DNA from: Merdimonas sp963929015
GTDB lineage: Bacteria; Bacillota; Clostridia; Lachnospirales; Lachnospiraceae
Direction of reading: 5' to 3'
NCBI RefSeq assembly: GCF_963929015.1
Contig: NZ_CAWVHE010000013.1
Coordinates: 434,001-498,000, forward strand
DNA: 64,000 nucleotides
In this document: positions 1 through 8,314 of the stretch, in pieces
How the letters are laid out: each line of letters starts with the position of its first letter
How positions within the stretch are numbered: position 1 is the stretch's first letter
The notes under the pieces: model-generated
The model's input: only the letters and a program-made list of their open reading frames with translations
The model's database searches: none
What the model was told of the DNA's origin: nothing
Position numbers and translations under genes: made by a program

Positions 1-399
1 CAGCACCGGATAAGTGAAAAGTCCGGCGTTGATATTGTCCGCGTGTTTTGCCGCCTTGTCTTTAAACTGGGTCATCCGGTTCAGTTCTCCCATGTAGGTA
101 AAGCAGTTTAAGATCCAGGCCAGCTCTGCGTGGCCGGATACATGGGACTGGTAGTAAATGCAGTTTTTCTCCGGATCCAGTCCTGCCGCAATATATAGAG
201 TCAACAGCGCTCTTGCGCGTTTTCTTAAGGTGGCAGGGTCCTGTCTTACGGTAATGGAATGCATATCCACTACGCTGTAAAAGCACTCGTACTCATCGCT
301 TAAGGTCACCCAGTTCTTTAAGGCTCCCAGATAATTTCCAAGGGTCAGGTTTCCTGTGGCCTGCATCCCGCTGAATAATACTTTCTTATCTCCGATCAT
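1..399 (-). CDS. trpS: Tryptophanyl-tRNA synthetase, N-terminal part (runs off window)
   Basis: Charges tRNA-Trp with tryptophan. The first 133 residues are present; the rest lies beyond base 1. The protein starts MIGDKKVLFSGMQATGNLTL and contains the class I nucleotide-binding TLGN variant of the HIGH motif, followed by YLGALKNWV, typical of bacterial TrpRS. The ATG at 399 has AGGAGGAGA just upstream. It is the last gene I can follow leftward, and it is not visibly linked to the tryptophan T-box transporter near 25 kb. The identity rests on recognising the N-terminal domain only. Confidence 0.93.
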   Translation of the reverse strand, partial: MIGDKKVLFSGMQATGNLTLGNYLGALKNWVTLSDEYECFYSVVDMHSITVRQDPATLRKRARALLTLYIAAGLDPEKNCIYYQSHVSGHAELAWILNCFTYMGELNRMTQFKDKAAKHADNINAGLFTYPVL

Positions 400-420
400 G
401 ATTCTCTCCTCCTGCTGCTT

Positions 421-1062
421 TTATTTTTCATCCGCCCAGGGATCCTTTACATTTTCGTAATAGATCACATTTTCCGAAAGGATCTCAGGCACGCCGTCTC
501 TTACTTCGACTTCTGTTACTGCACAGTTTCTGTGCACGCCATCGCCCCAGTACCGGGACAGGGGCTCCTGTTTTATATTGTTTAACAGACCCGCCAGCGC
601 CGCCCCGTGGGTGGTGATCAGGATATTCAGTCCCTGATACTCCGGCTTCTGATAGAGATCTGCAAGAAATGCTCCGGTCCGTTTCTTCACGTCCGCAAAG
701 GACTCTCCGCCTCTTGGCGGCTCATATCCCGCCGGATCGTCAAAAAACTTATGAAATCCCTCCGGCAGTTCCCATCCTTCCCTGGAGCAGCATTTTCCTT
801 CATAATCTCCAAATGCCATCTCCATGATCCTCGGTTCGTCCAGAATATTTACATTTCTTTCTCCCAGGATGATCCTGGCTGTTTCTTTTGCCCGGCAAAG
901 AGGGCTTGAGATACACTGATCAAAACGAACGTCTCTTAATCCTTCCGCCGTCTTTCTCGCCAGGTCTCTTCCTGTCTCATTCAACGGGATGTCTACCTGC
1001 CCCTGGATCTTTTTTCTTGCGTTCCAGTCGGTGATCCCGTGTCTTACTAAATATAACTTCAT
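421..1062 (-). CDS. Histidine phosphatase family protein (phosphoglycerate mutase-like)
   Basis: A 213-residue member of the branch-1 histidine phosphatases. It opens with MKLYLVRHG, so the RHG catalytic signature is at residues 7-9 with H8 as the expected phosphoryl acceptor, and a second conserved histidine lies in ITTHGAALAG near the C-terminus. The length suits the GpmB/CobC/PhoE-like group rather than the larger glycolytic enzyme, so the substrate is unknown; cytosolic. The ATG at 1062 is chosen because a GGAGGC ribosome site precedes it and the RHG motif then falls at the usual place; 13 further upstream residues are open but have no ribosome site. It lies 21 bases upstream of trpS and diverges from luxS. 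Confidence 0.88.
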   Translation of the reverse strand: MKLYLVRHGITDWNARKKIQGQVDIPLNETGRDLARKTAEGLRDVRFDQCISSPLCRAKETARIILGERNVNILDEPRIMEMAFGDYEGKCCSREGWELPEGFHKFFDDPAGYEPPRGGESFADVKKRTGAFLADLYQKPEYQGLNILITTHGAALAGLLNNIKQEPLSRYWGDGVHRNCAVTEVEVRDGVPEILSENVIYYENVKDPWADEK

Positions 1063-1181
1063 CTTCTGCCTCCTAATACACACGAAATAAGTATACCACA
1101 CCCTGTACCACTTTTACATAGTAAAATGCAGTAAAAAATGTTATACTGAAAAAGAATTGATTACGAGAAGGAGCATAAAAA

Positions 1182-1661
1182 ATGGAAAAAATCAAAAGCT
1201 TTACGGTAGACCATCTCCGCCTGGTGCCCGGCGTGTATGTGTCCCGCGTTGACTATGTAAATGCATACCCTGTTACGACCTTTGACCTGCGTATGACAAG
1301 CCCCAATGACGAACCGGTCATGAATACCGCCGAGGTCCACACCATCGAGCACCTGGGCGCTACTTTTCTGCGCAATCATGAAACTTATGCAGATAAGACC
1401 ATTTATTTTGGCCCCATGGGCTGCCGCACCGGTTTCTATCTGATCCTGTCCGGCGAATATACCTCCGCCGATATCGTGCCGCTGATGCAGGAAATGTTCA
1501 GTTTTATCGCGGATTTTGAAGGAGACGTGCCGGGAGCCGCCGCAAAAGACTGCGGCAACTACCTGGATATGAACCTTCCCATGGCAAAATATCTGGCCCG
1601 GAAATATCTGGACGAGGTATTGACTGATATCAGGGAAGAACAGCTGGTTTATCCTGAATAG
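1182..1661 (+). CDS. luxS: S-ribosylhomocysteine lyase LuxS
   Basis: Splits S-ribosylhomocysteine into homocysteine and DPD, the precursor of autoinducer-2, as part of the activated methyl cycle. The 159-residue length is normal. The metal site is intact: HTIEH gives H53 and H57, and C124 in AAKDCGNY is the third ligand; C81 in GPMGCRTGF is the catalytic cysteine. The start follows a GAAGGAG ribosome site. It is a single-gene unit on the plus strand, one of few in the window, closed by a hairpin terminator eight bases after the stop. The function is secure. Confidence 0.97.
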   Translation: MEKIKSFTVDHLRLVPGVYVSRVDYVNAYPVTTFDLRMTSPNDEPVMNTAEVHTIEHLGATFLRNHETYADKTIYFGPMGCRTGFYLILSGEYTSADIVPLMQEMFSFIADFEGDVPGAAAKDCGNYLDMNLPMAKYLARKYLDEVLTDIREEQLVYPE

Positions 1662-1669
1662 ATTTCAAA

Positions 1670-1694
1670 GGCCGCCTGAAAATGGCGGCCTTTC
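1670..1694 (+). terminator. Rho-independent terminator of luxS
   Basis: A 7-bp G+C-rich stem, GGCCGCC pairing with GGCGGCC around a TGAAAAT loop, is followed by TTTCT. It starts just after the luxS stop and separates it from the convergent HEPN gene. Confidence 0.85.
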
Positions 1695-1709
1695 TACAAA
1701 TAGATTTTT

Positions 1710-2135
1710 TCATTCATTTCTACTTTGGATAAAATCATCCACTGCTTTTTTACATTTTCTTACAGCATCCATATAATCATCCAAATCTTCTTTTTCAACC
1801 AGGATACTCTCATCACCGGGATATCTTGTCGTAAAATACAATCCATTTACTAAATTTAATGATTGACGATCCAATTTTACCTCCGGAAGATGGACAGAAA
1901 TATATTTAGAAAGTTTCGTCAGATTATGTGTCCTCAAAACCTCTGTTTTTTGAACATTATCTGTAGAATTCTCCGGAACGACATATTCATCAATCAGATG
2001 CTTCAAATATTTTTCACAGGTTTCCTGTGTCATGGCTCCCATCGCATTTCCTACCAGACCATTTTTATAAGCCGCCATCAGAAAGTCAAAATTATTATCG
2101 GCAAAGTCATAGTATGTTTTCAATTCTTCTGCCAT
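1710..2135 (-). CDS. HEPN domain protein, partner of an MNT nucleotidyltransferase
   Basis: A 141-residue all-helical HEPN protein. Recognisable elements are QETCEKYLKHL at about 37-47, RTHNL at 68-72 and TTRYPGDE at 102-109, the layout of HEPN proteins that pair with minimal nucleotidyltransferases. I do not see the R-x4-6-H motif that marks ribonuclease HEPN toxins such as HepT, so toxin activity should not be assumed; this clade may act as a substrate or partner-binding subunit. The ATG at 2135 has GGAGGGG upstream inside the end of the MNT gene, and the two ORFs overlap by 16 bases, which points to coupled translation. Confidence 0.82.
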   Translation of the reverse strand: MAEELKTYYDFADNNFDFLMAAYKNGLVGNAMGAMTQETCEKYLKHLIDEYVVPENSTDNVQKTEVLRTHNLTKLSKYISVHLPEVKLDRQSLNLVNGLYFTTRYPGDESILVEKEDLDDYMDAVRKCKKAVDDFIQSRNE

Positions 2136-2473
2136 ATTTTTTTCCCCTCCTGCACAATATTTTTATAATATGTCTGAGTACTGGTTCTCCATCCGTTTCC
2201 AAATACTACTTTTAAATCTACTTCCGGAGCATCCACTTCTTCATCTGTAAGAGATCCTTTTAGATATATAATTTCACGTTTTAATTCTCTGCTGTTCTTT
2301 TGTGATGGATCGAGTACCAACAGTAAATCAATATCACTGTCCCATCTCACTTCTCCTCTGGCTGCACTCCCATACAAATATAATTCTTTTGCATAAAGAG
2401 AGAGCTTTGAACGCAGTATTTTTTGTTTCGCTAATTGCAAGGCAAGATCATGCCGAACGCTTCCAATTGTCAT
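2120..2473 (-). CDS. MNT-type nucleotidyltransferase domain protein
   Basis: A 117-residue minimal nucleotidyltransferase. The signature GSAARG...DSDIDL fits the G-S-x10-D-x-D pattern exactly: G35 and S36, then D47 and D49, the metal-binding aspartates. In the MntA/HepT systems such proteins act as antitoxins that AMPylate the HEPN partner; that is family knowledge and is not shown here. It starts after GGAGGGAGAGCA and is the first gene of a two-gene operon with the HEPN protein. The pair is flanked by ordinary housekeeping genes, with no integrase or repeats at its borders. Confidence 0.85.
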   Translation of the reverse strand: MTIGSVRHDLALQLAKQKILRSKLSLYAKELYLYGSAARGEVRWDSDIDLLLVLDPSQKNSRELKREIIYLKGSLTDEEVDAPEVDLKVVFGNGWRTSTQTYYKNIVQEGKKIWQKN

Positions 2474-2499
2474 TGCTCTCCCTCCATTTCTTTTAATAA

Positions 2500-3057
2500 T
2501 TATATTATATCACGCTCAATTTCAATCTGGCAAACTTTCATAGCTTCCAATGCATTTTTATGGCTTTCCGGCGTCACTCCCGCACAACATGCGGCATCTA
2601 CTTTCACCGGCACTTCCGGAAGAAATGCTTTGACGATCATGGCGTTGGAGATCACACAGATATCCGTACACAAACCGATCAGCGTAATGGACTCTATCCC
2701 CAGTTCTCCCTGTTTTTTCAGGTCATCATCCTGTGCCTTTAATAACTGTCCAAGCTCACAGCTTCCAAAGGTCGGCTTATCAAGAGGCGCTTCCCCGGCT
2801 TTTTCCACCCGGATCGCTTCGATCTGCGAGGCCAGTTCCCAACCTTTCGTTCCCCGGATGCAGTGTAGAACCGGCAGATTTCTTCCCTCCTGAGTCTCCA
2901 GGTAATTTTCTTCGTGGGTATCTCTGGTATAAAGAACCCTTCCGTCAAACTGCCGGATCTTTTCCACCACACGAGGCACGATGCTCACGGCCTCTTTGGT
3001 TCCAAGAGCCCCGTCAATAAAATCATTCTGCATATCTACCACTACTAATATCTTCAT
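2500..3057 (-). CDS. Nicotinamidase-like cysteine hydrolase (isochorismatase family)
   Basis: A 185-residue isochorismatase-fold hydrolase, probably a nicotinamidase feeding NAD salvage. The catalytic triad is visible: D8 in VVVDMQNDF, K94 in LDKPTFGS and C134 in GLCTDICV. The metal-binding residues of nicotinamidases also appear to be present, as D46 and H48 in RDTHEENY and H65 in LHCIRGTKGWEL, which favours PncA activity over plain isochorismatase activity. I chose the ATG at 3057 because GGGGAGG lies seven bases upstream and the MKILVVVDMQ start fits the family. It stands alone; downstream is the HEPN/MNT pair. Confidence 0.82.
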   Translation of the reverse strand: MKILVVVDMQNDFIDGALGTKEAVSIVPRVVEKIRQFDGRVLYTRDTHEENYLETQEGRNLPVLHCIRGTKGWELASQIEAIRVEKAGEAPLDKPTFGSCELGQLLKAQDDDLKKQGELGIESITLIGLCTDICVISNAMIVKAFLPEVPVKVDAACCAGVTPESHKNALEAMKVCQIEIERDII

Positions 3058-3140
3058 GCAAATTCCTCCCCTCACGGTCGTTCCAGATTGTTACCGCCAT
3101 TTTATCGTTGATCTCCGCTATTGTCAAGCCACGCGGGAAA

Positions 3141-3305
3141 GGGGACGGGGGATTTCCAAAAATCCCCCGTCCCCTCATACATCAATGTATATAATAATCC
3201 TCCATATGTGGATAACTACTGTGAATTACACATGGATAAGATGTGGAAAACCGGCAGACATCAAATTGGGGACGGGGGATTTCTGAAAATCCCCCGTCCC
3301 CAATT
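3141..3305. repeat. Composite paired-palindrome element, copy 1
   Basis: Two palindromes with the same core flank a spacer of about 90 bases. Palindrome A (3141-3174) has a 15-base arm, GGGGACGGGGGATTT, with a 4-base loop. Palindrome B (3264-3305) has the same core with AATT added to each arm and ends two bases after the stop of the sugar-binding protein gene. The spacer holds TGTGGATAA (3207-3215), CATGGATAA (3231-3239) and TGTGGAAAA (3242-3250), all close to the DnaA-box consensus read on the other strand, and a small hairpin word TGTGAATTACACA. The whole arrangement recurs at 11667-11848. No protein-coding potential is evident. Confidence 0.85.
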
Positions 3306-3307
3306 GT

Positions 3308-4639
3308 TTACAGTGAATCAGCTGTTTCCTGTACTGTTGCCAGTTCTTCAGCCGGATCTCCACCTGCTGCTACGTTCTGCATAGCAACCTGGATTGCTTT
3401 TTCAATCTCGCTAACAGAGAGCTTTCTTTCTCTTCCGTTCTCTGCTGCTTCCATAACGTATGCGTTTACTTCATCGATAGACTGCTGCTGAAGCTCGCCG
3501 TCTACTTCGCCGGTATATTGAATGTTCTTGGATACCGGTGCGCCCTGGAGGTAGTTTACCCAGTACTGCTGGCCGTCTCCATTGGACAGGTACTCGATGA
3601 ATTTCATAGCTGCTTCTTTCTCTTCACAATCCTGATTCAGACATACCATAACGTCTACACCAGAAGTTCCAAGTCTTTCGCCGCTGTCGGACATTGCCGG
3701 GAACGGAGCCATTCCGATCACGTCGCCCTGGTTGCCGATCTCAGTTCCCTGAATCTCGCTGTTGGACGGTGAGGTCGGTCCGATATGCCAGGATCCTGTC
3801 AGCAGGAATAAGGACTTTCTTGCGAAGAAGTACTGGTCACGGGCATCCGGATAAGTATTAACACCAAGTGCTCCATCCTCAAAAATGCCTTCTGTGAACA
3901 GGTTCTGCCATGCCTGCATAGTATCTACGAAGCACTGGTCTGTCCATTCTCTCTCTCCTGCTTCTGCTTCATAAACAGCGCCGTCTTCAAATTCATTTGC
4001 GGTCTGTACGAACCAGTCAGAGTTTACCCAGTCATCTGCTGCACCGGCTGCGATACATACATAACCGTGCTCTTTTGCTTTTGCAGCTGCATCCTGAAGC
4101 TCTTCATAAGTGGTAGGCATCTTGTCAATACCGCACTCTTCCATCAGTGTCTGGTTGTACATCAGTGTGGTCATACCTGCGTTCAGAAGCGGCATACCAG
4201 CAACTTTTCCATCCTCTGTTGTACACTGTGCTACGGAGTTCTGATCAATGTCTTCCTCCCAGCCTTCCCAGTATTCATCAGCAGTCTCTTTCATATCTGC
4301 GGAGAACTTCGCATACTGTTCCATCATAGCGCCGGTTGTCATACCAAACAGATCCGGGCCGGTTCCAGATGCCATCGCTACCTGCAGTTTTTCAAAGAAA
4401 TCGTCCTGCTCTGTACGCGTATAGTCGATCTTGATATTCGGGTTCTGTTCTTCAAACTTCTCGATCATCTCATCGGACTGATCGTTGGTCGGAAGCCAGG
4501 ACCAGAAAGTAAGAGTTACGGTTCCGTCATCTGATCCGCCTTCGCTCTCGCCGCCTTCTTCTCCGGAGCTTCCGCAGGCTGCAAGTGATGTAGTCATCAG
4601 CGCTGTCAGCAGCAGTGCCAGAATTTTTTTCTTTTTCAT
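3308..4639 (-). CDS. Carbohydrate ABC transporter substrate-binding lipoprotein (family 1)
   Basis: A 443-residue extracellular sugar-binding protein. The signal peptide MKKKKILALLLTALMTTSLA ends in a lipobox with C22 as the lipidated cysteine, followed by a Gly/Ser/Glu-rich linker, so it is tethered to the outer face of the membrane. The body (TLTFWSWLPTNDQ, then DYTRTEQDDF) is that of family 1 oligosaccharide-binding proteins. It is the last gene of the YesM-YesN-permease-permease-GH43 locus and presumably delivers an oligosaccharide to those permeases. The start has a GGAGG site. The sugar cannot be named from sequence; the GH43 neighbour suggests an arabinose- or xylose-containing glycan or a beta-fructoside. 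Confidence 0.92.
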   Translation of the reverse strand: MKKKKILALLLTALMTTSLAACGSSGEEGGESEGGSDDGTVTLTFWSWLPTNDQSDEMIEKFEEQNPNIKIDYTRTEQDDFFEKLQVAMASGTGPDLFGMTTGAMMEQYAKFSADMKETADEYWEGWEEDIDQNSVAQCTTEDGKVAGMPLLNAGMTTLMYNQTLMEECGIDKMPTTYEELQDAAAKAKEHGYVCIAAGAADDWVNSDWFVQTANEFEDGAVYEAEAGEREWTDQCFVDTMQAWQNLFTEGIFEDGALGVNTYPDARDQYFFARKSLFLLTGSWHIGPTSPSNSEIQGTEIGNQGDVIGMAPFPAMSDSGERLGTSGVDVMVCLNQDCEEKEAAMKFIEYLSNGDGQQYWVNYLQGAPVSKNIQYTGEVDGELQQQSIDEVNAYVMEAAENGRERKLSVSEIEKAIQVAMQNVAAGGDPAEELATVQETADSL

Positions 4640-4737
4640 AAGATATACCTCCTTGATACATTCATTATTATTACCTTAAAATGTTTTTCGGGTTTTAGTC
4701 ACTCCGATTTTTTGCTTTTTCGTTCAAATTTTTGTAA

Positions 4738-6531
4738 TCAGTTTTTTGTGATCTCATATTCCCGGAGCGCCAGGCCTTTCAATTCGTATACGCAGGCTTC
4801 TCCTTCTCCATCCGCAGGAATTTCTGCCGGTAGTCCATCCACAATAAAGCAGTCTTTCCCATCCCGGACCACATGGATGACAGAAATCTCGTTTCGGATC
4901 TCTTCCGCCAGGACATACTTTTCGCTTCCTCTGCATACTGTAATGCTGTTTTCCTGTCTGCAGGGCCGAACCTGCAGGACTTCTGTCCTTTGTTCCCACC
5001 GGGAAGTCTCTCCAAATGTCATGAAGTCACTTTTTCTTCCCCGGATCTCTGTTCCGTCTGTCTTGCAGTCCGTGGTCTTAAGAAGACGTCCTGTCCCGGA
5101 CAAATAACTTCCATACAGCCGGATCGTCTGTGTCAGCGCGAAGCTGTGTACCTTTACATCTGTAAAATGAGGTCTTACCGCAGCTACTGATGTAAACGGA
5201 GCCTGACGCAGGATCTCTGCAGGTTTTTCATCGTCTACTTCTACGGTATATGTCTCAAAGCGCTTTGCAATCCGGAACAGATGCGGCACCGTATAATCAA
5301 AGTCTCTGTCCAGCGGAATGCTTCCAAGGCAGGTCTGCACGCCGCAACGGCATTCTACCATCTGCAGCTCTTTGCGGCCGCTGTGGAAATGCAGTTCAAA
5401 CCAGTGATCTTCATCTTCGTATTCCAGAAGGATCCCATATCTTGCTCCCGCGTGGCAGCGCTGTGCGGACAGCCAGAATTCTGCCAGATAAAAATCGCTT
5501 CCAGGTGCAAGTACAGTCATCTCCTGTACGTCCATATCACGGATCTGGATCTCGGCCGCAGCCGGAGCTTCTTCCCCTCCTGCTGATGGCCCGTGACAGA
5601 TCAGATGATCGCCGCTGAAGTAAAGAGGATCGATACACATCTCTCTTTGTTCCGTTCCCTGGATCAGCTCTTCCTCAGCTCTGCGTCCATGATAAACAAT
5701 CCATTCATCCACCATGTTAGGCGCTTTTGCCACCGTATTGTGTCCGGTTCCTTCCATCTGCTCATTCTTGCACAGCAGCGGCTCCCAGGTCCAGTCGTTG
5801 GGGTACTTTTTCCACTCCATGTCTTCCAGGTTTTCTCTGCACTGCGCCACCGTGGTCCCTACGAAATAGTCCACATTTTCATAAGCATTGGCAGAATACA
5901 TCAGCCAGCAACGATCTCCCCGGATCACATGCGCCGCGCCCTCAATAGTATACCAGTCGCGTCCGTCGGCAAATCTGTCAGCCGCATAGATCTCCTGCGG
6001 GATTGACGGCAGGATCACCTCTTTAGGATTTCCGGCAAACTCTTCCGGTGTCTTCATCTCATCCACAAGGATACAGGTACCGGATACCTTCTCCTCCTTG
6101 CCAAGCCAGTTGTTCACCGAATAAAACATATACAGTTGCCCGTTCCAGAACATGGGATGGGAATCGATGGAAAACTCCTCAAAAAATGTTTTCTTCCACT
6201 CAAATCCCTTCTCCGGATCATCGGACACCGCAAGCTTGAGATGTTCCTGATGGCAATCCGTCTGATCCGACGGAATATTGGAATAATACATATAAAACTT
6301 ACCGTTCCGGTAAAATACGGAAGGTGCCCAGTAATCTCTGTACGCCGGGTCAGACAGGGCATATCCGCGGGATTCCCAGTTTACGAGATCCTCAGATACA
6401 CTGACCTGTACACCTTTCTCGTCAGTCGCATAGCAGTAATATTTTCCGCACCATCTCATAACAAACGGATCCGGATTGGTCCGGCGTTTTCCGTCAACAA
6501 ATGGCACGGGATTCTGATAACCCTTTTCCAT
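4738..6531 (-). CDS. Glycoside hydrolase family 43-type protein, cytoplasmic
   Basis: A roughly 597-residue enzyme with an N-terminal five-bladed beta-propeller and a C-terminal beta-sandwich-like region from about residue 340. GH43 catalytic residues can be placed: D21 in TNPDPFVMR (base), D123 in SIDSHPMFW (pKa modulator) and E197 in IEGAAHVIR (acid). There is no signal peptide, so it should act inside the cell on imported oligosaccharides. I chose the ATG at 6531, which has GGAG nine bases upstream; an ATG five codons earlier (6546) lacks a ribosome site. It sits between the permease and binding-protein genes. The exact specificity is not predictable here. Confidence 0.85.
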   Translation of the reverse strand: MEKGYQNPVPFVDGKRRTNPDPFVMRWCGKYYCYATDEKGVQVSVSEDLVNWESRGYALSDPAYRDYWAPSVFYRNGKFYMYYSNIPSDQTDCHQEHLKLAVSDDPEKGFEWKKTFFEEFSIDSHPMFWNGQLYMFYSVNNWLGKEEKVSGTCILVDEMKTPEEFAGNPKEVILPSIPQEIYAADRFADGRDWYTIEGAAHVIRGDRCWLMYSANAYENVDYFVGTTVAQCRENLEDMEWKKYPNDWTWEPLLCKNEQMEGTGHNTVAKAPNMVDEWIVYHGRRAEEELIQGTEQREMCIDPLYFSGDHLICHGPSAGGEEAPAAAEIQIRDMDVQEMTVLAPGSDFYLAEFWLSAQRCHAGARYGILLEYEDEDHWFELHFHSGRKELQMVECRCGVQTCLGSIPLDRDFDYTVPHLFRIAKRFETYTVEVDDEKPAEILRQAPFTSVAAVRPHFTDVKVHSFALTQTIRLYGSYLSGTGRLLKTTDCKTDGTEIRGRKSDFMTFGETSRWEQRTEVLQVRPCRQENSITVCRGSEKYVLAEEIRNEISVIHVVRDGKDCFIVDGLPAEIPADGEGEACVYELKGLALREYEITKN

Positions 6532-6558
6532 TTTCTTCTTCTCCATTGTTCTATTATT

Positions 6559-7371
6559 TTATCCCTTTACAGCGCCTGCTGTAGCTCCGGCTACAAGGAA
6601 TTTCTGGCTTACCAGGTACACCAGGATAGACGGCAGTGCCAGAAGGATCATAACTGCATAGATTCTGGCCACATCTTCCGGGCTCTGATAAGTACTTGAC
6701 ATGAAATACTGCGCCGCCAGAGTTACGGGATAATTCTCCTCGCTTCTCATTACCAGCAACGGTACCAGGTAGTCGTTCCAGGAATAGATGAACGTAAGCA
6801 CCAGTACGTTGGCAATGATCGGTACGCTCAAAGGCACCATAAAAACATACCAGATCCGGAATCTGGACGCGCCGTCAATTCTCGCGCTTTCCAGCAGTTC
6901 GTCCGGAATGGTGTCAAAATAGTTTTTGATCATCAGAAGCATCATCGGTGAGTTGAATGCGATCAACGGGATGATGACACCCAGATGATGATCCAGAAAG
7001 CCCATATTCTTGATCGTAGCAAAAAGAGGGCTTGTCACAGCGGCTACCGGCACTGCAAGACAGGCCAGGATCGCGCCGTAAAGAATTTTGCTGCCCGGAA
7101 ACTTCATCTTGGAAAACGCATAGGCAGCAAGCGCGGTGATCAAAGTAACAACAAGAGCGCTTGAAATAGCGATCGTCATACTGTTAAAAATAACATGGAA
7201 ATAATTAATCTTTTCATAGCTCAGTACATATTCATAGTTTCCAAGTCCATTGATCGTAAAGGATTTGACAACCGCAATGATCAGCGGCAGGATCCAGATA
7301 ACCGCAAAAATGACCAGCACCAGATAGGCGCCTACGATAGACTTGATTTGCCAGTTTGATTTTTTGCTCAT
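6559..7371 (-). CDS. Carbohydrate ABC transporter permease (MalG-like)
   Basis: A 270-residue inner-membrane permease of the MalG/LacG group with six predicted membrane helices. The cytoplasmic coupling loop has the EAA-type motif LLESARIDGASRFRIWYVF, which contacts the ATPase. The start follows GGAAGGAGGATTAGCAGA and lies four bases after the stop of the partner permease, so the two are co-translated. No ATPase gene is in this locus, which is usual for this class: a shared MsmK-like ATPase elsewhere would energise it. It works with the binding protein at 3308-4639. Confidence 0.93.
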   Translation of the reverse strand: MSKKSNWQIKSIVGAYLVLVIFAVIWILPLIIAVVKSFTINGLGNYEYVLSYEKINYFHVIFNSMTIAISSALVVTLITALAAYAFSKMKFPGSKILYGAILACLAVPVAAVTSPLFATIKNMGFLDHHLGVIIPLIAFNSPMMLLMIKNYFDTIPDELLESARIDGASRFRIWYVFMVPLSVPIIANVLVLTFIYSWNDYLVPLLVMRSEENYPVTLAAQYFMSSTYQSPEDVARIYAVMILLALPSILVYLVSQKFLVAGATAGAVKG

Positions 7372-7375
7372 TCTG

Positions 7376-8251
7376 CTAATCCTCCTTCCCGAATTTCACC
7401 TGAAGGAACGACATGATCATAGCAATGATCAGAATCGCAACACCGATGGAGGCAGCTCCTCCGGCATCGAAATTATTAAATGCCTTCTCATACAGATATG
7501 TATTCATAACCGTTGTTGCTCTTCCGGGGCCGCCGGCTGTCAGCAGCTTCACAATGTCGAAAGTCTTAAGTGATCCTACGATACCCAGAACGATCAGTAC
7601 GTTCGTTGTTCCTCTTACCATCGGCAGTGTCACAGAAATAGCCGTCCGCCAGAAGCCTGCGCCGTCAATCTTCGCCGCTTCATAGACGTCGTCCGGCAGC
7701 GCCATCAGACCTGCATAGTATGTGATCATAGAAAATCCCATCCACTGGAATACATTAACAAGGATCACAGAGAACAATGCGATCTTCGGATCACCCAGCC
7801 AGTTCATCGCCAGCCCGTCCAGATGGATCGCCCTGAAAAACTGGTTCAGGGAACCATTGGTGGGATCCATAATAATCCGGAAAATTGCGGTGATGATGGA
7901 TGTAGCCATAGCGATCGGCATGAAGTAGATCGCTTTGAATACGTTGGATCCGGGAAGTTTTCTCTTTAAGATTACCGCCAGAAGGAATCCCAGGAAAGCC
8001 TGTGGAAAAACAGTACCCACAAAGAAGATAAGGTTATTGATCACAGCCGTCCAGAATACATCGTCGCCAAACATTTTGATATAGTTCTGCAGTCCGACAA
8101 AATCGAATTCATCGGTCATTCCGTCCCAGTTCGTAAAGCTGACATAAACGGTGTCAATAATACAATAATACACCAGGGCGAATGACAGGATCAGCAGAGG
8201 CAGAATATACAAATATGCTGACCAGTTGTGTTTTGTTTTGATTTTTTTCAC
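7376..8251 (-). CDS. Carbohydrate ABC transporter permease (MalF-like), GTG start
   Basis: A 291-residue permease of the MalF/LacF group, with an N-terminal helix LYILPLLILSFALVYYCII and the coupling motif YEAAKIDGAGFWRTA. The reading frame is open further upstream, but GGAGGTGATTGTAAA directly precedes the GTG at 8251 and the following KKIKTKHNW fits a short cytoplasmic N-terminus, so GTG is taken as the start. It is the first structural gene of the transport locus, 63 bases after the regulator gene, and has its own promoter-like motif at 8272-8303. Confidence 0.9.
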   Translation of the reverse strand: MKKIKTKHNWSAYLYILPLLILSFALVYYCIIDTVYVSFTNWDGMTDEFDFVGLQNYIKMFGDDVFWTAVINNLIFFVGTVFPQAFLGFLLAVILKRKLPGSNVFKAIYFMPIAMATSIITAIFRIIMDPTNGSLNQFFRAIHLDGLAMNWLGDPKIALFSVILVNVFQWMGFSMITYYAGLMALPDDVYEAAKIDGAGFWRTAISVTLPMVRGTTNVLIVLGIVGSLKTFDIVKLLTAGGPGRATTVMNTYLYEKAFNNFDAGGAASIGVAILIIAMIMSFLQVKFGKED

Positions 8252-8271
8252 TTTACAATCACCTCCATAAA

Positions 8272-8303
8272 GATAATTATAAAATCCCGGCAAATGAAAA
8301 CTG
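8272..8303 (-). promoter_or_regulatory. Promoter-like motif of the sugar transport genes
   Basis: On the minus strand a TATAAT-10 hexamer (8276-8281) is embedded in GGATTTTATAAT with a GTTTTC block further upstream and no good -35. The same block stands in front of the sensor kinase at 11609-11640. A weak -35 beside a shared upstream block is what an AraC-type activator such as the neighbouring YesN-like regulator would use; this role is inferred. Confidence 0.5.
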
Positions 8304-8314
8304 ATAACACTTTT

